Below are positions 17,380 to 27,830 of a stretch of 64,000 nucleotides of DNA, in pieces. Location: NCBI GenBank assembly GCA_013822725.1, contig PNKX01000023.1, positions 20,096 through 84,095 on the forward strand, read 5' to 3'. The translations under genes and the position numbers were made by a program. This DNA is from Pirellula sp. Lineage in GTDB: Bacteria > Planctomycetota > Planctomycetia > Pirellulales > Lacipirellulaceae. The notes beneath the pieces were generated by a model. It worked only from the letters and a program-made list of their open reading frames with translations, did not search any database and had not been told where the DNA came from. Every line of letters starts with the position of its first letter. The first letter of the stretch is position 1.

Positions 17380-19761
17380 CTAATCCTCAAGCAATCCCTT
17401 GAGCTTCTCGCGCTGTTCTTGCTGCGTTCGCTCTTTGAGTTGCTCCTGATCCTTCACGATCCCGCGGAGCAGTTCCACTAACTCATTGTACTCCTCAAGC
17501 TCCAGCATACGATCAAGCACCGCTTTCATCGCTTCTTCGACCGTTTGAGCGGCCGACTTTGCGGCGGCTAGCGGTTCTGCCGCCTCCGCGGAGCCGGCTT
17601 GGTAGGCCGTTTCCAAGGCCTCCAGCCGCGTTTCAAACTCGGGGAGCAGTTCGCCGCTGATTTCTTTGAGCGGTTCCGAAATGCCACGCTCCAGTCGCTC
17701 CTTCAATTCCTCCGTATCGACGCGATTGTTGATCAACTCCGCGACGATCTCATCGAAGCCGCCGGCGACGCCGGCCGTCTCGAATCCAAGTTGCGTCGCG
17801 CTCTGCCGCGCGCCGCCGATCCGCGACAGGTCGCGTTGCCGGATTCGCTCGGGGTCGTCTCCAGCGGCTGCTTCATCGTCCTCTGGAGGCGTTGCGGTCG
17901 TTTCGGCCGCGGCAGGCGCTGTGGGTTCGCCGGCCGGGCCTGCAGTATCGTCCGCGCCGGGGGCCGCCGCGGCAAGATCAATGCGGTCGAGCAGTTCGCC
18001 GACGCCGATCATTTTCTCGTGGATTGCCGCAAACCGCTGCCGCAGCCCCAACTCGCGTTTTTCGAGAATTGCCCGCAGTTCCGAAGGGGTCACCACGTCG
18101 AGGACGAACCGCTGGCTCCCTCCAATATGGGGTTCCGCCCCCAAATCGTAGGCGTCGCGCCCCTTCACCGAGAGCGACAGTTTTTGCCCCGGCTTCACGG
18201 CGACGAGCGGCTGCTTCGTCGCCGGATCCGACTCAGCCAGATCGAACGACTCGGTCATCGCCAGATTCGTCATCCCGTCAGGCTGCGTCCGCAAGGGTCG
18301 GCGGTTCGAGGCGCCTTCGTCGATCATGTAGTCGAACCAGGCCTCTTCGAGGCCATAGTCGTCGGTGACGCTGCCGGCGAGCGGAATCGTCGATTGCGGC
18401 GTGATCGCCGAGCCGATGCCGCGCAGCTGCACCGAAGCTTCCGGAGTTTGGTCCGGCACGACCGAGAGCGGCAGTCGAAAAGGATCGCGGTTTTCCACGC
18501 CATCGGCGTCGCGCAGCGAAATGGCGAAGACGCAGTCGCTGGCCGCCGCTGGGATTTCGAAACTGAATACCTTGGGATCGGCGGCGTCGACTTGCGCGGT
18601 CAGATCGGTCTGCTCTACTGAGTCACGCACCGTCGCCGACACGAGCGGCTTGTTCGCTTCGATCCGGCAGACCGCTTTCGCCCCCTCAGGAAGCTCGGCC
18701 CGGCCGCTCACAGGAATCGAACGCGGTTCGCGCCGCATGTAAGCCGGATAATCGACCTCCAGCCAGACCCGCGTGATCGCCGGCCTCTCGACGGCGTGGA
18801 GTCGCAGGTTGCGAATCCGGTCGTCGCCGCCAATGACGTCGAACTCCAGGTCGCTGCTCACTTTGAACGTGTAGCCGTATTGTTGAGCGTCGTCGCGTCC
18901 TGGCTCGGCGTCGCCGATCTTCAGCATCGGCCCGCTGCCGCGGCCGCCGTCACTCGGTCGCCGCCAACGAATTTCGACTTCTTCCGGCGCGACATGTCCC
19001 TGCGTGATCGACGCTAGGACCGACAAGGGAAAATCATCGTCGCGGGCCACGTTGATTACGGGGGAAGCGTCTCGATCCTCGAAGCCGACGACAGTGAGTT
19101 GCACGCGACGCGGCCAGAGTTGCTCGCTCAGCCGCAGGCGATCGAGATAGAAGTCGAAGGCGCCTCGCTGCGCGATCGCAAAGACCACGATCGCGGCGAG
19201 CAGGCCAACGGCCGCCACTCCCTTACGCGTCAACGGTCGCATGTCAAAGACGCGACGCAGCGCGATCTCCGGCATCGCCGCCGCGGCGTTGCGACTCGCG
19301 GCGGTGAGCAACTCGCGACTGGCCCCATCGTACGGGAGGGCGAGGCTCCCGCCGAGCCGTGAACGTGGCGCCGGCTCAGCAGGAGCTTCGCCCTCCCACT
19401 CGCCGAGGCCCTGAGCCGCTTGGACCGTCGTGACGAGCCCTTCGCGCAACTGCGGGTATTGCCGTTCGACCAGCAGCGCCAAGCTGTCATCCGGCAGCGG
19501 CGCGAAGAGCCGCCGGCCAATGTATCGCCACCCGGCTGCCACGCCCGCGACGACGACGACGCCCCACATCGCGACGCGGAGCGCCGGTTGCGGTTCAAAC
19601 ATCCAGTCGAGGGCCAGCCCGAGCCAAAAACCGAGCCCGACGACAATCGCCACCGCCGCCAACCCCTCGGCCAAGCTGTAGAGCCGCACCAGCAACCGCA
19701 GTCGCGACACCTTTTGCGCGACTGGTCGAGGAATTTCAAATGGTAATGACGCCGTTGCCAT
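17380..19761 (-). CDS. DUF4175-like membrane protein of the MoxR/Bat operon
   Basis: 793 residues. Two transmembrane helices lie at about 36-55 and 62-80, and a third at about 180-198 after LTRKG. A large outside region with immunoglobulin-like beta segments follows (about 215-520), then a long C-terminal coiled-coil region (about 570-793) with an Ala/Pro/Glu-rich stretch at 605-640. This layout matches DUF4175-type proteins found beside BatA and coiled-coil genes. Residues about 122-143, between helices 2 and 3, are encoded by an inserted hairpin repeat (19334-19397) and are probably not part of the ancestral fold. It is located in the cytoplasmic membrane; its role is unknown. Confidence 0.7.
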   Translation of the reverse strand: MATASLPFEIPRPVAQKVSRLRLLVRLYSLAEGLAAVAIVVGLGFWLGLALDWMFEPQPALRVAMWGVVVVAGVAAGWRYIGRRLFAPLPDDSLALLVERQYPQLREGLVTTVQAAQGLGEWEGEAPAEPAPRSRLGGSLALPYDGASRELLTAASRNAAAAMPEIALRRVFDMRPLTRKGVAAVGLLAAIVVFAIAQRGAFDFYLDRLRLSEQLWPRRVQLTVVGFEDRDASPVINVARDDDFPLSVLASITQGHVAPEEVEIRWRRPSDGGRGSGPMLKIGDAEPGRDDAQQYGYTFKVSSDLEFDVIGGDDRIRNLRLHAVERPAITRVWLEVDYPAYMRREPRSIPVSGRAELPEGAKAVCRIEANKPLVSATVRDSVEQTDLTAQVDAADPKVFSFEIPAAASDCVFAISLRDADGVENRDPFRLPLSVVPDQTPEASVQLRGIGSAITPQSTIPLAGSVTDDYGLEEAWFDYMIDEGASNRRPLRTQPDGMTNLAMTESFDLAESDPATKQPLVAVKPGQKLSLSVKGRDAYDLGAEPHIGGSQRFVLDVVTPSELRAILEKRELGLRQRFAAIHEKMIGVGELLDRIDLAAAAPGADDTAGPAGEPTAPAAAETTATPPEDDEAAAGDDPERIRQRDLSRIGGARQSATQLGFETAGVAGGFDEIVAELINNRVDTEELKERLERGISEPLKEISGELLPEFETRLEALETAYQAGSAEAAEPLAAAKSAAQTVEEAMKAVLDRMLELEEYNELVELLRGIVKDQEQLKERTQQEQREKLKGLLED
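19334..19397. repeat. In-frame hairpin repeat inside a gene (GEAPAEP family)
   Basis: Inverted repeat with arms beginning GGGAGGGCGAGGCTCCCGCC and ending GGAGCTTCGCCCTCCC, separated by 12 bases. On the minus strand it encodes a peptide containing EGEAPAEP and RLGGSLALPY. It has the geometry of an intergenic repeat but keeps the reading frame open. Confidence 0.85.
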
Positions 19762-19797
19762 GCTTAGTCGATCTGTAATCCTACTGTGAACTTGCCA

Positions 19798-19875
19798 CGC
19801 GTCATTCTGAGCGGAGCGAAGAATCTGGCGCCTCGAATGGGGTTCTAGATTCTTCGCTCCGCTCAGAATGACGCG
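19798..19875. repeat. Perfect 29-base inverted repeat
   Basis: Arms 19798-19826 and 19847-19875 are exact reverse complements (core CATTCTGAGCGGAGCGAAG), with a 20-base loop. The repeat lies directly after the VWA gene's stop and before the DUF4175-like gene. A decayed relative with CATCCTGAGCGCAGCAAAGG is near 39750. It could form a strong hairpin in the operon mRNA. Confidence 0.9.
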
Positions 19876-19876
19876 T

Positions 19877-22411
19877 TTACGCCAACTTCAACAACCGCCG
19901 CAACAACCACTCTGAACAAAGCGCCCCGCAAATCACCGCCAGCAACCACTGATTCAGCGACTCCGCAAACGCCTCATCGGGCTTGCCGCGCAGAATCTTC
20001 GTCTCCGCCCGGCTCTCGATCAACTCGCCAGCCGGCGGCAACGCGCTGTCGCCGGTCGCCGCCAACTGCGGGCTGGCGTAATACTTCCCTCCAGATCGCG
20101 CCGCGATCGCCGTCAACAATTCTTCGTTCCGCCGCGTCTCGGCAAACTCCAAATCGGGGACCGTCGCCGTGATCCGCTTCACGAGCGGCTCGTCAGTCTG
20201 CTCCGGCGGCGCCAGTTCAATCCGATAGGAACCCTCGTTTGAGACAGTGAACTGCCCCACAAAGTTCCCCGGTCGGCTTTCGTCCGCAATGAGATCGATG
20301 TTCACTCCTTGATTGTTCGGCCCCGTGACGCGCGCCGATACCCGCGGCACATCCAACGGTTCGCGACTCGGCGTGCTGAGTTGGGCCCGCACGACCACCG
20401 TATCACCAACGAAGTAGCGGTCACGCTCCACGAGCAACCGGCCGACTGACGAGCCGCGCAGCAGTCGCCCCTGACTCACATGCCGCACGAGTTGCGTGTA
20501 GAGCCGTTCGTAGTACCCCGGATCGAGCGTCCTTAGCCGCCAAAGCTCGCCGCTCCCCATATAGAAGACGCGGCCGGCGCCGTAAAACTGGTCGGCGAAA
20601 TAGACGGGCCGTTCTACCGAGATTCCTGCTTCCGGGTCGCTGTAGCGACCATACACCTGGGCGCCTGGCTTCGGTCCCTTTACGGCGTAACAACCGAATA
20701 CGCCGGGGAACCGCGACCACCGGTCGCGGCTTTCCTCGGGGGTGTCCCCCAGCCACAAGAAGTCGGCCTCTATCCCCTCGCGCGTCATTTCAATCTGCCA
20801 AGGCGTCTGCGATCCATACAACCCATCGTCGAGCAGCGTCATCCGCTGCTGGAACTCTACCGGGTAAAGAGCCCGAATCTTGCCGTGCTCTGGACTCTGC
20901 ACCCAGCTGGCCGTATGGACCGGTCCCGCCACGACGATCAAGCCGCCCGCCTCTTCAGCGACCCACTGTTCCAGCAGATCGACCTGTTGCGCGTCGAGTT
21001 GCGTCCAGTCGGGATCAAACGCGACGATCACGTCGTAGTCGAACAACTCCTCCTTGGTCGAGGGGAACGCTTCCAATACCTTGTCGGCGTCCTGCGAAAT
21101 GCCTGGCGGCGACATCTGCAACCAGACGTCGACGTTCGCATGGCGGTCGCGTTTCAGCTGATTCCGCAGGAAGCGATAGTCGCGCGTCGCTCCGCTGGCG
21201 ATCAATAGTACCTTCGTGCTGGTTTCGACGACGTCGATCTCCGCGCTGCGGCGGTTATCGTCGCCATATTGGTCGTCGGGGGGGGCGACGATGCGGGCTT
21301 CGAGTTCGAGCCGCCCAATTGCCGCCGGCTCGATATCGAACTCCACCGGCACTGTTTCGCCTTCGGCTTCGAGCGTCACTTGTTCCTGCCCAATGCGGAC
21401 CTCCGCGGCGCCCTCCCCTTCCCGGGCGTAAAGCTCCACGTCAAACGTCCGACCCGCGTAGCCCTCGCCCTGAACGAGCGCGCGAACCGCCACTTTGTCT
21501 TCGGGATAGGCCCGCGACGGGGCGATCAATTCCTGCAGACGCAAGTTCCGGCGTGGCGCGGTCGAACCGACGCCCACGGTGACGATGGGCGACTTCGCCA
21601 GCGCTGCCGCATCGGCAACCGCCAGCGGATCGACGCCAAGGTTTTGTCCCCCGTCTGAGAACGCATAAATCCCAGCCAGCGGCCCGCCCGCCTGATCGGC
21701 AAGCGCCGCCGCCAGCGCATCGCCGAGCCGCGTCTCCGCCCCACTCGGCTTCAACGCCTCAAAAAGCCGCGACCGTTGGTCGCGGTCAGCGTCACGCACC
21801 GCGTCGCCCTCGCCAGTCGATTCCGCGGCGGCGTTTTCCGGCGGGGTCCCGCGACCGCCGGTCGCGGCTTTGTCGCGTTTCCATTGCGCCACGCGGCGGA
21901 CGTCGGCGTCGAATACCGCCACCGTGACGTCGTGCTGGCTGCGCAGTTCCTTGATCAGCGGCGAATCCTGCAGCGCCCGCAACACGGCGTCGCTGCGACT
22001 CAGCCCCGCGTCATCGCCGACCTTCTCATCCTCCACCGCCATGCTTTGGCTGGCATCGACGAGCACCGCGACGCGCGACTCCGTGACGATTTCCTGATCA
22101 GTCCGCTTGAGCGGCTCCAGAAAAAAGACAATCGCCCCGGCGAACGCGACCAGCCGTAGGGCGCCAAGCACCAGCGTCGCCCACCGCGGCAACGCAACGC
22201 TCTCACGCCGGTACTGCCACGCGACGAACACGACGAGCAGCACCGCCGCCACCGCCACGCCGAGCCACAGCCAGCGCGGATCGTCAAACTGCTCCAACCG
22301 CCCCAGCCGGTACGTCACCAGCTCATCGCCCCCAGCCGCTTGCGGCTTAGCGTCTACCCCCGACGAGGCCGCCGTCTGCCCGAACGTCAGCATTTGCATC
22401 CAGCCATTCAT
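19877..22411 (-). CDS. VWA-domain membrane protein with Ig-like and glutaminase-like regions
   Basis: 844 residues. Two transmembrane helices near the N-terminus (about 47-66 and 78-98) and one at the C-terminus place the protein in the cytoplasmic membrane. A von Willebrand A domain starts at VAVLVDASQSM (about 113-123), with the metal-binding D-x-S-x-S motif. Middle and C-terminal parts resemble the class-I glutamine amidotransferase-like fold used in membrane proteins of this type, plus beta-sandwich segments. Two REP units (21761 and 21848) encode an insertion of about 37 residues in the VWA domain, and a third REP (20711) encodes SRDRWSRF near residue 563. It overlaps the BatA-type gene by four bases. 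No cleavage chemistry is evident. Confidence 0.8.
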   Translation of the reverse strand: MNGWMQMLTFGQTAASSGVDAKPQAAGGDELVTYRLGRLEQFDDPRWLWLGVAVAAVLLVVFVAWQYRRESVALPRWATLVLGALRLVAFAGAIVFFLEPLKRTDQEIVTESRVAVLVDASQSMAVEDEKVGDDAGLSRSDAVLRALQDSPLIKELRSQHDVTVAVFDADVRRVAQWKRDKAATGGRGTPPENAAAESTGEGDAVRDADRDQRSRLFEALKPSGAETRLGDALAAALADQAGGPLAGIYAFSDGGQNLGVDPLAVADAAALAKSPIVTVGVGSTAPRRNLRLQELIAPSRAYPEDKVAVRALVQGEGYAGRTFDVELYAREGEGAAEVRIGQEQVTLEAEGETVPVEFDIEPAAIGRLELEARIVAPPDDQYGDDNRRSAEIDVVETSTKVLLIASGATRDYRFLRNQLKRDRHANVDVWLQMSPPGISQDADKVLEAFPSTKEELFDYDVIVAFDPDWTQLDAQQVDLLEQWVAEEAGGLIVVAGPVHTASWVQSPEHGKIRALYPVEFQQRMTLLDDGLYGSQTPWQIEMTREGIEADFLWLGDTPEESRDRWSRFPGVFGCYAVKGPKPGAQVYGRYSDPEAGISVERPVYFADQFYGAGRVFYMGSGELWRLRTLDPGYYERLYTQLVRHVSQGRLLRGSSVGRLLVERDRYFVGDTVVVRAQLSTPSREPLDVPRVSARVTGPNNQGVNIDLIADESRPGNFVGQFTVSNEGSYRIELAPPEQTDEPLVKRITATVPDLEFAETRRNEELLTAIAARSGGKYYASPQLAATGDSALPPAGELIESRAETKILRGKPDEAFAESLNQWLLAVICGALCSEWLLRRLLKLA
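20711..20730. repeat. In-frame REP copy in the VWA gene
   Basis: CCGCGACCACCGGTCGCGG, the same loop and arms as the copy at 2065, followed by CTTT. It lies in the part of the gene encoding the glutaminase-like region and keeps the frame. Confidence 0.9.
21761..21786. repeat. In-frame REP copy, member of a pair in the VWA gene
   Basis: Five A then GCCGCGACC, loop GTT, GGTCGCGG. On the coding strand it encodes DQRSRLFEALK. It is inverted relative to the copy at 21848, the same arrangement as the pairs beside the RAYT. Confidence 0.9.
21848..21870. repeat. In-frame REP copy, second member of the pair
   Basis: CCCGCGACC, loop GCC, GGTCGCGGCTT. On the coding strand it encodes KAATGGRG. Together with the copy at 21761 it brackets about 60 bases encoding an Ala/Glu/Asp/Gly-rich peptide. 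Confidence 0.9.
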
Positions 22412-24633
22412 GCGGCGCTCCTGGCCGCGGCCGGATGGTAACTCGCTGATACGGCGAAGAGTTGCTCAGCAATCAACAGCCCAGCAAGCAAGTAGAGCAG
22501 CGCATCGCCCAGCCGATAGCCGGCCAGTTCATCGTCAGTCTCCGAAAACTCCGTCGCCAGCGAGTAGCGATACTCGACGCCGCGCAACCGCTCGGCAATC
22601 TCCTCGCGATTGACGAGCGCTAATTGCCCTTCGCCGACCGGCACGTTGACCGCCACAAAGCGCGTCTGCGGCTTGCCGTCTCGCGTCGTCAGTTCGAACC
22701 GCCAGACGCCGCTCTGCGGTTTTCCCGGTGCCGTGATTTCGTACATGCCGTCCTTCGCCGCCGCCACGATCGACGCCGCGTTGCTCTCGCCGACGCCGGG
22801 GGCGCGAATCTTCACCTCAGGCTGGTACTGCGCCTCGGGCAACGTCAACTTGATCGGCTCATCAACGCCGCGGACATCGAACCGCCGTCGCGTCGCCGAG
22901 AGGTAGCCGACCAACTCGTTCGCGTAGATGGGAAAGACCGGGTTGAGACTCCAGTTGCTCCAAATCCCTTGATCGGTCGGCGTCGGGGCCAACTTGCCAA
23001 GATGGACCAGCACGCGGCCGTCGCCGAACTTCTTCTCCATCGCGAGCGGCGCTCCGTTGCGTAGCTTCGCGATCGTGCTGACGTCGCCCGACTCCGGCGC
23101 CTTCCAATTCGGCTCCAGGGCGTAGTAGAAATCAACGTTCGCCACCGAAAGAAAGCTGTTTCGTTGCCCGGCAAAAACACGGAAGATCGGATGGTTGGCG
23201 ACGCTCACATCAGGGCGGCCGTCGGTCGAATCGCGGAGTAATTGCGACGGCACGCCGAGCGGCGCCGGCAGCATGCCTTCACCGTCACGGTAGAGTTTTT
23301 CGTTGTAGAACGGCTGCTGCGACTGAGGTCCGAGGAAAACCGCGAGTCCCCCGCCGCTGCGGACGAACGACTCCAGCACTTCGACCTCGGCGTCGTCGAG
23401 CCGCGGCACGTCGAGCAGGGCGATCACCGCGAAGTTGGCCAGCGCTTCGTGATTGCGGAGGAAACTCGGCGGTTCGACCTGCGGACTCCAACCGCCGACG
23501 TTCTTGCCGCCGGGGCTAAGCGCGGTTCGCATGTAATAGCCGTCGTCTCCTTCGGCCGAACCGTCGATCACCAACACCGGAAACACCGGCGGGATATCAG
23601 CCGCGAAGTAGCGGCGATTATCGGTCAGCACCGCGTCGCTTTCCAAGCTGGCCGTCAATTCATGCGGACCAGCGACCGGGAATGTGACGCGAAAGCGTCG
23701 CGTCGCCTCTTCGCCCACCGGAATTTCGTCGATCTCCACGGCCGGCAGGCGATTGCCGTCTTGCTCGACCGCCACCGTCACCGCCGAGACGGCCGACTCG
23801 CCATAGTTGGCGACGGTCAGCTCCATCCACGTTTCCACGCCCGCCGCGCGAATGCCCGACTCCGGTTCCAATCGCGTGATGGCGAGATTCGGCCGCTCTT
23901 CGTACACCGTCTGCACCAACTGCAAATCGCCGACCCGCTCGCGCAGGCGTCCCATCAACTGCCGAATCTGCGCCTGCTCCTCCCATTGCGGCCGGCGGAA
24001 GTCGGTGATGAGATACGCGATCCGCGTTTCACCGTCGGTCGACTCCGGCAGCCGCGTCGCGGCCTGCAGGCCCTCGATCGGCCCGGCGTCGGTCTCCGAA
24101 GGGGCCATCTTGTCGAGCACCCGTTCGAGTTCAGTCATCAACTCGCCGTCGAGCGGTCGCCGGTCGATCTCCGGCCCAGCCCCCGCCGCCAGGCGCCGCG
24201 CCTCGGAGAAGCGCAGCAGCGTGACGAGTTGATTCTCGCTCTTGCCGCGGGCTTGCTCCAGCACGGCCGCGACGACGCGCTTCGCCTGATCGAACGCCGA
24301 CGTCTCGTCCCAATGGTCGGCCATCGAGTAACTGTCGTCGAGCAGAATGAGATGATGCGTCACGCCGCGGCCGAACAGCCCCGCCCAGGTCGAGCGCACC
24401 ACCGGCCCCGCGAGCATCAACACTACCGCCGCGATGGCGAGCGTGCGGAGCAACAGCAGCAGCAACTGCTTCAGCACGATCCACTTCTTGTTCTTCTTTT
24501 GGCTCTCCAACAAGAAGTCCATCGCCGCCCACTCAATCCGCCGATGCCGCCGCAGGTTGATCAAATGGATCACCAGCGGCGCCGCTATGAGCGGTAGGCC
24601 GAGAGTCAGCAATGTGGGAAGGAGGAACGACAC
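22408..24633 (-). CDS. BatA-type VWA membrane protein
   Basis: 741 residues. The N-terminus is the BatA/aerotolerance-regulator signature: a hydrophobic start, then PLVIHLINLRRHRRIEWAAM and a second helix after KQLLLLLLRTLAIA. The VWA domain begins at LILLDDSYSM with D-x-S-x-S (about 95-104). A long middle part has beta-sandwich and glutaminase-like segments, and a C-terminal hydrophobic helix (about 708-725) anchors the end. BatA-type proteins work with MoxR ATPases and DUF58 proteins in envelope or metal-insertion tasks; their biochemical role is poorly defined. Its stop overlaps the next VWA gene's start by four bases. A repeat-filled gap separates it from DUF58. Confidence 0.85.
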   Translation of the reverse strand: MSFLLPTLLTLGLPLIAAPLVIHLINLRRHRRIEWAAMDFLLESQKKNKKWIVLKQLLLLLLRTLAIAAVVLMLAGPVVRSTWAGLFGRGVTHHLILLDDSYSMADHWDETSAFDQAKRVVAAVLEQARGKSENQLVTLLRFSEARRLAAGAGPEIDRRPLDGELMTELERVLDKMAPSETDAGPIEGLQAATRLPESTDGETRIAYLITDFRRPQWEEQAQIRQLMGRLRERVGDLQLVQTVYEERPNLAITRLEPESGIRAAGVETWMELTVANYGESAVSAVTVAVEQDGNRLPAVEIDEIPVGEEATRRFRVTFPVAGPHELTASLESDAVLTDNRRYFAADIPPVFPVLVIDGSAEGDDGYYMRTALSPGGKNVGGWSPQVEPPSFLRNHEALANFAVIALLDVPRLDDAEVEVLESFVRSGGGLAVFLGPQSQQPFYNEKLYRDGEGMLPAPLGVPSQLLRDSTDGRPDVSVANHPIFRVFAGQRNSFLSVANVDFYYALEPNWKAPESGDVSTIAKLRNGAPLAMEKKFGDGRVLVHLGKLAPTPTDQGIWSNWSLNPVFPIYANELVGYLSATRRRFDVRGVDEPIKLTLPEAQYQPEVKIRAPGVGESNAASIVAAAKDGMYEITAPGKPQSGVWRFELTTRDGKPQTRFVAVNVPVGEGQLALVNREEIAERLRGVEYRYSLATEFSETDDELAGYRLGDALLYLLAGLLIAEQLFAVSASYHPAAARSAA

Positions 24634-24654
24634 CGATTATTTACTTCCAATACT

Positions 24655-24774
24655 TCTTGCCGCGAAGAGGCACAAGAAACGCAAAAAATGACGAGGGAAA
24701 CTGATCAACACGCCATCTCATTTAATCGCTTATTCTGTTCTTTGCGTCTTATGCGACTTTTCGCGGCTAAACGT
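24655..24774. repeat. Inverted repeat of the GCCGCGAAGAGGCACAAG family
   Basis: Left part reads CCGCGAAGAGGCACAAGAAA and right part reads CTTTGCGTCTTATGCGACTT then TTCGCGGC, which pair imperfectly over about 35 bases. It fills the 150-base gap between DUF58 and BatA. A relative with ACCACCAAG and CTTGGTGGTT ends lies at 35739-35909. Confidence 0.75.
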
Positions 24775-25649
24775 ATTTGATTGCTTACTTCCGCGCCGCC
24801 AACCGCCGACTCAAAAACGCCGCCAGCGCCGCATCCATTGGTTGGCTGGTTCGAATCAACTCATAATCAACCGCGTCGCGCGCACACCCATGCCGCAGCG
24901 ACGATACGAACTTCTCGACCGCCGCCAGATACCCTTCACGCAGCGCCCGCGGATTGCAGTTCAAATGAGCCGGCAGTTCCAGCCCCTCAAACCGCGTTGG
25001 CCCGTCGAACGGAAAATCGAGCTCGTCATCATCCATGATGTGGAGCACCAGCACGTCATGCCCCCGTTGCCGCAACAGCCGCAAGCCGCGGAGCGTCGAC
25101 GCCACGTCACCGAGCAGGTCGGAGACGACCACAATCAACCCGCGACGATAGTTTTCCTCAGCGATCAATCGCAGCACGTTGCCGGGATCAGTCTTCGCCT
25201 GCGGGCGATTCGCATCGAGCGCCTGGACGATCGACGACAGATGCACCTGCGTGCTCCGCATCGGCGTGCGGGCGCGAATCTTTTCGTCGAACGCCAGACA
25301 CGCCACCGCGTCATGCTGCCGCAACAGCAGGTACGCCAGGCTCACGGCCGCCGTCGCCGCGTACTCGTACTTATTCAGCGGTCCGCGGCCATATTCCATG
25401 CTCTTCGATACGTCGACGACCAGCGTGCAGCGCATGCTGGCGTCTTCCTCGAACTGCTTCACGTACAATCGGTCGGCCTTCGCCCAGACCTTCCAATCGA
25501 CGTGGCGCAGATCGTCGCCCGGCGCGTACTGGCGGTGCTGAAGGAATTCAATCGATCGGCCAAAGTACGGGCTGCGATGCATCCCGCTCATGAACCCTTC
25601 GACGACGTGCCGTGCACGAATCTCCAGGCGTCCGATCCGGCGAATCGCC

Positions 25650-26705
<1,056 letters not shown>

Positions 26706-26748
26706 GCAGGAAATCTCGTTGAGGATTCGATAGTCAGCAGGCTGTCGA

Positions 26749-27783
26749 CTAGCGCTGATAGATCGGGAGGTATGCGTTGTCCAATTGCAGAATGATCAGA
26801 TTAAGCGCCGTCGTATAGACGGGACCGACGTAGCCTTGGTTCCATGTGTACGCCGTTTCGTCGCCAATTTTCACCGCCGTCGCGTCGCCGAGAATTCGTT
26901 TCTCGACTGCCGCCCGGTAGTCGTCCCACACCGCCCCCCCCTCGCGGTACTGCACCTGCGAGTAATAAAAGTGGGCGTAGTGCCAGTGGCCAAAACTGTC
27001 GCGCGCCGCGGGATCGAGTTGCTTCTGGCAATACTCCATCATCCGCGGGACGTAATCATCGTCGTATTCGCCCGCATTGTACAGACAGGCGATGGCCGCG
27101 GCGGTAATCGCCGGCCGCCCGCCCCCTCCTTTGGAGCTGTACTGCACGGCCCCGTCCTTGAGCGTGCAGTTGTGGATGTACTTGACCGCTTTCTCAATCA
27201 CTTCGTTCGGAACCGGGATGCCGGCGTTCCGCGCCCCGCGCAGCCCTTGCACTTGCGTGATCGTCGTCGATCCTTCGTCGAATCCGCCCCCATCCTTAGC
27301 GCTCACATATCCCCACCCGCCCGCCGGGGTTTGGGCGAAGCCAGTAAATTCCACGGCGTTCGTCAGCACGCGAATCAACTCGGTCCGCCGCTCCATGTCC
27401 TCTTCTTCGCCGAGCACTTCAGAAAGGAACAGCATCGCGAACCCGTGTCCGTAGGTGTATCGATCGTCATCCTTATCGCCGATCAGTCCGTTCGGCCGGC
27501 TGCGGTTGGTGAGATAATCGACCGCCCGGCGGATGTTCTCGGCGTACTTACCCTGCGTGGTGGTCGAACCTTCGCACAACATCGCCATGCCGGCCAGCGC
27601 CGTCATCGCCGTCGGGTAGCGGCCTTGCGCCGTCCAATGGCCCAGCTTGTGCTGTTGCGACGCCAGCCATTCCAGGCCGCCGTCCACGTGCGATTTCACC
27701 GCAGGATCGCTGACGCGAGCCAGCGCTGGCGGCGCGCTGGCGACGAAGGCCAGCAACGCGAAGCTGAAAATCCGTTTCAACAT
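26749..27783 (-). CDS. Secreted squalene-cyclase/prenyltransferase-fold repeat protein
   Basis: 344 residues with a signal peptide (1-22). The mature part is built of alpha-helical repeats of the terpenoid-cyclase toroid type: [39 protein letters not shown] and a closing [16 protein letters not shown]. The acidic DxDD or DCTAE motifs of true cyclases are absent, so enzymatic cyclase activity is unlikely. Proteins like this occur in many planctomycete envelope operons; the role is unknown. It is the second gene of the operon. Confidence 0.75.
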   Translation of the reverse strand: MLKRIFSFALLAFVASAPPALARVSDPAVKSHVDGGLEWLASQQHKLGHWTAQGRYPTAMTALAGMAMLCEGSTTTQGKYAENIRRAVDYLTNRSRPNGLIGDKDDDRYTYGHGFAMLFLSEVLGEEEDMERRTELIRVLTNAVEFTGFAQTPAGGWGYVSAKDGGGFDEGSTTITQVQGLRGARNAGIPVPNEVIEKAVKYIHNCTLKDGAVQYSSKGGGGRPAITAAAIACLYNAGEYDDDYVPRMMEYCQKQLDPAARDSFGHWHYAHFYYSQVQYREGGAVWDDYRAAVEKRILGDATAVKIGDETAYTWNQGYVGPVYTTALNLIILQLDNAYLPIYQR

Positions 27784-27830
27784 GGTGAGGTCCAGAACGA
27801 GTCGTTACTCATGGCGGCAGGCGCCGACGT

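Noticed and set aside
23242..24597. A 451-residue plus-strand ORF
   Set aside because: It is antisense to the BatA gene, whose motifs are clear. Its composition, rich in Arg, His and Gln, is typical of shadow frames.
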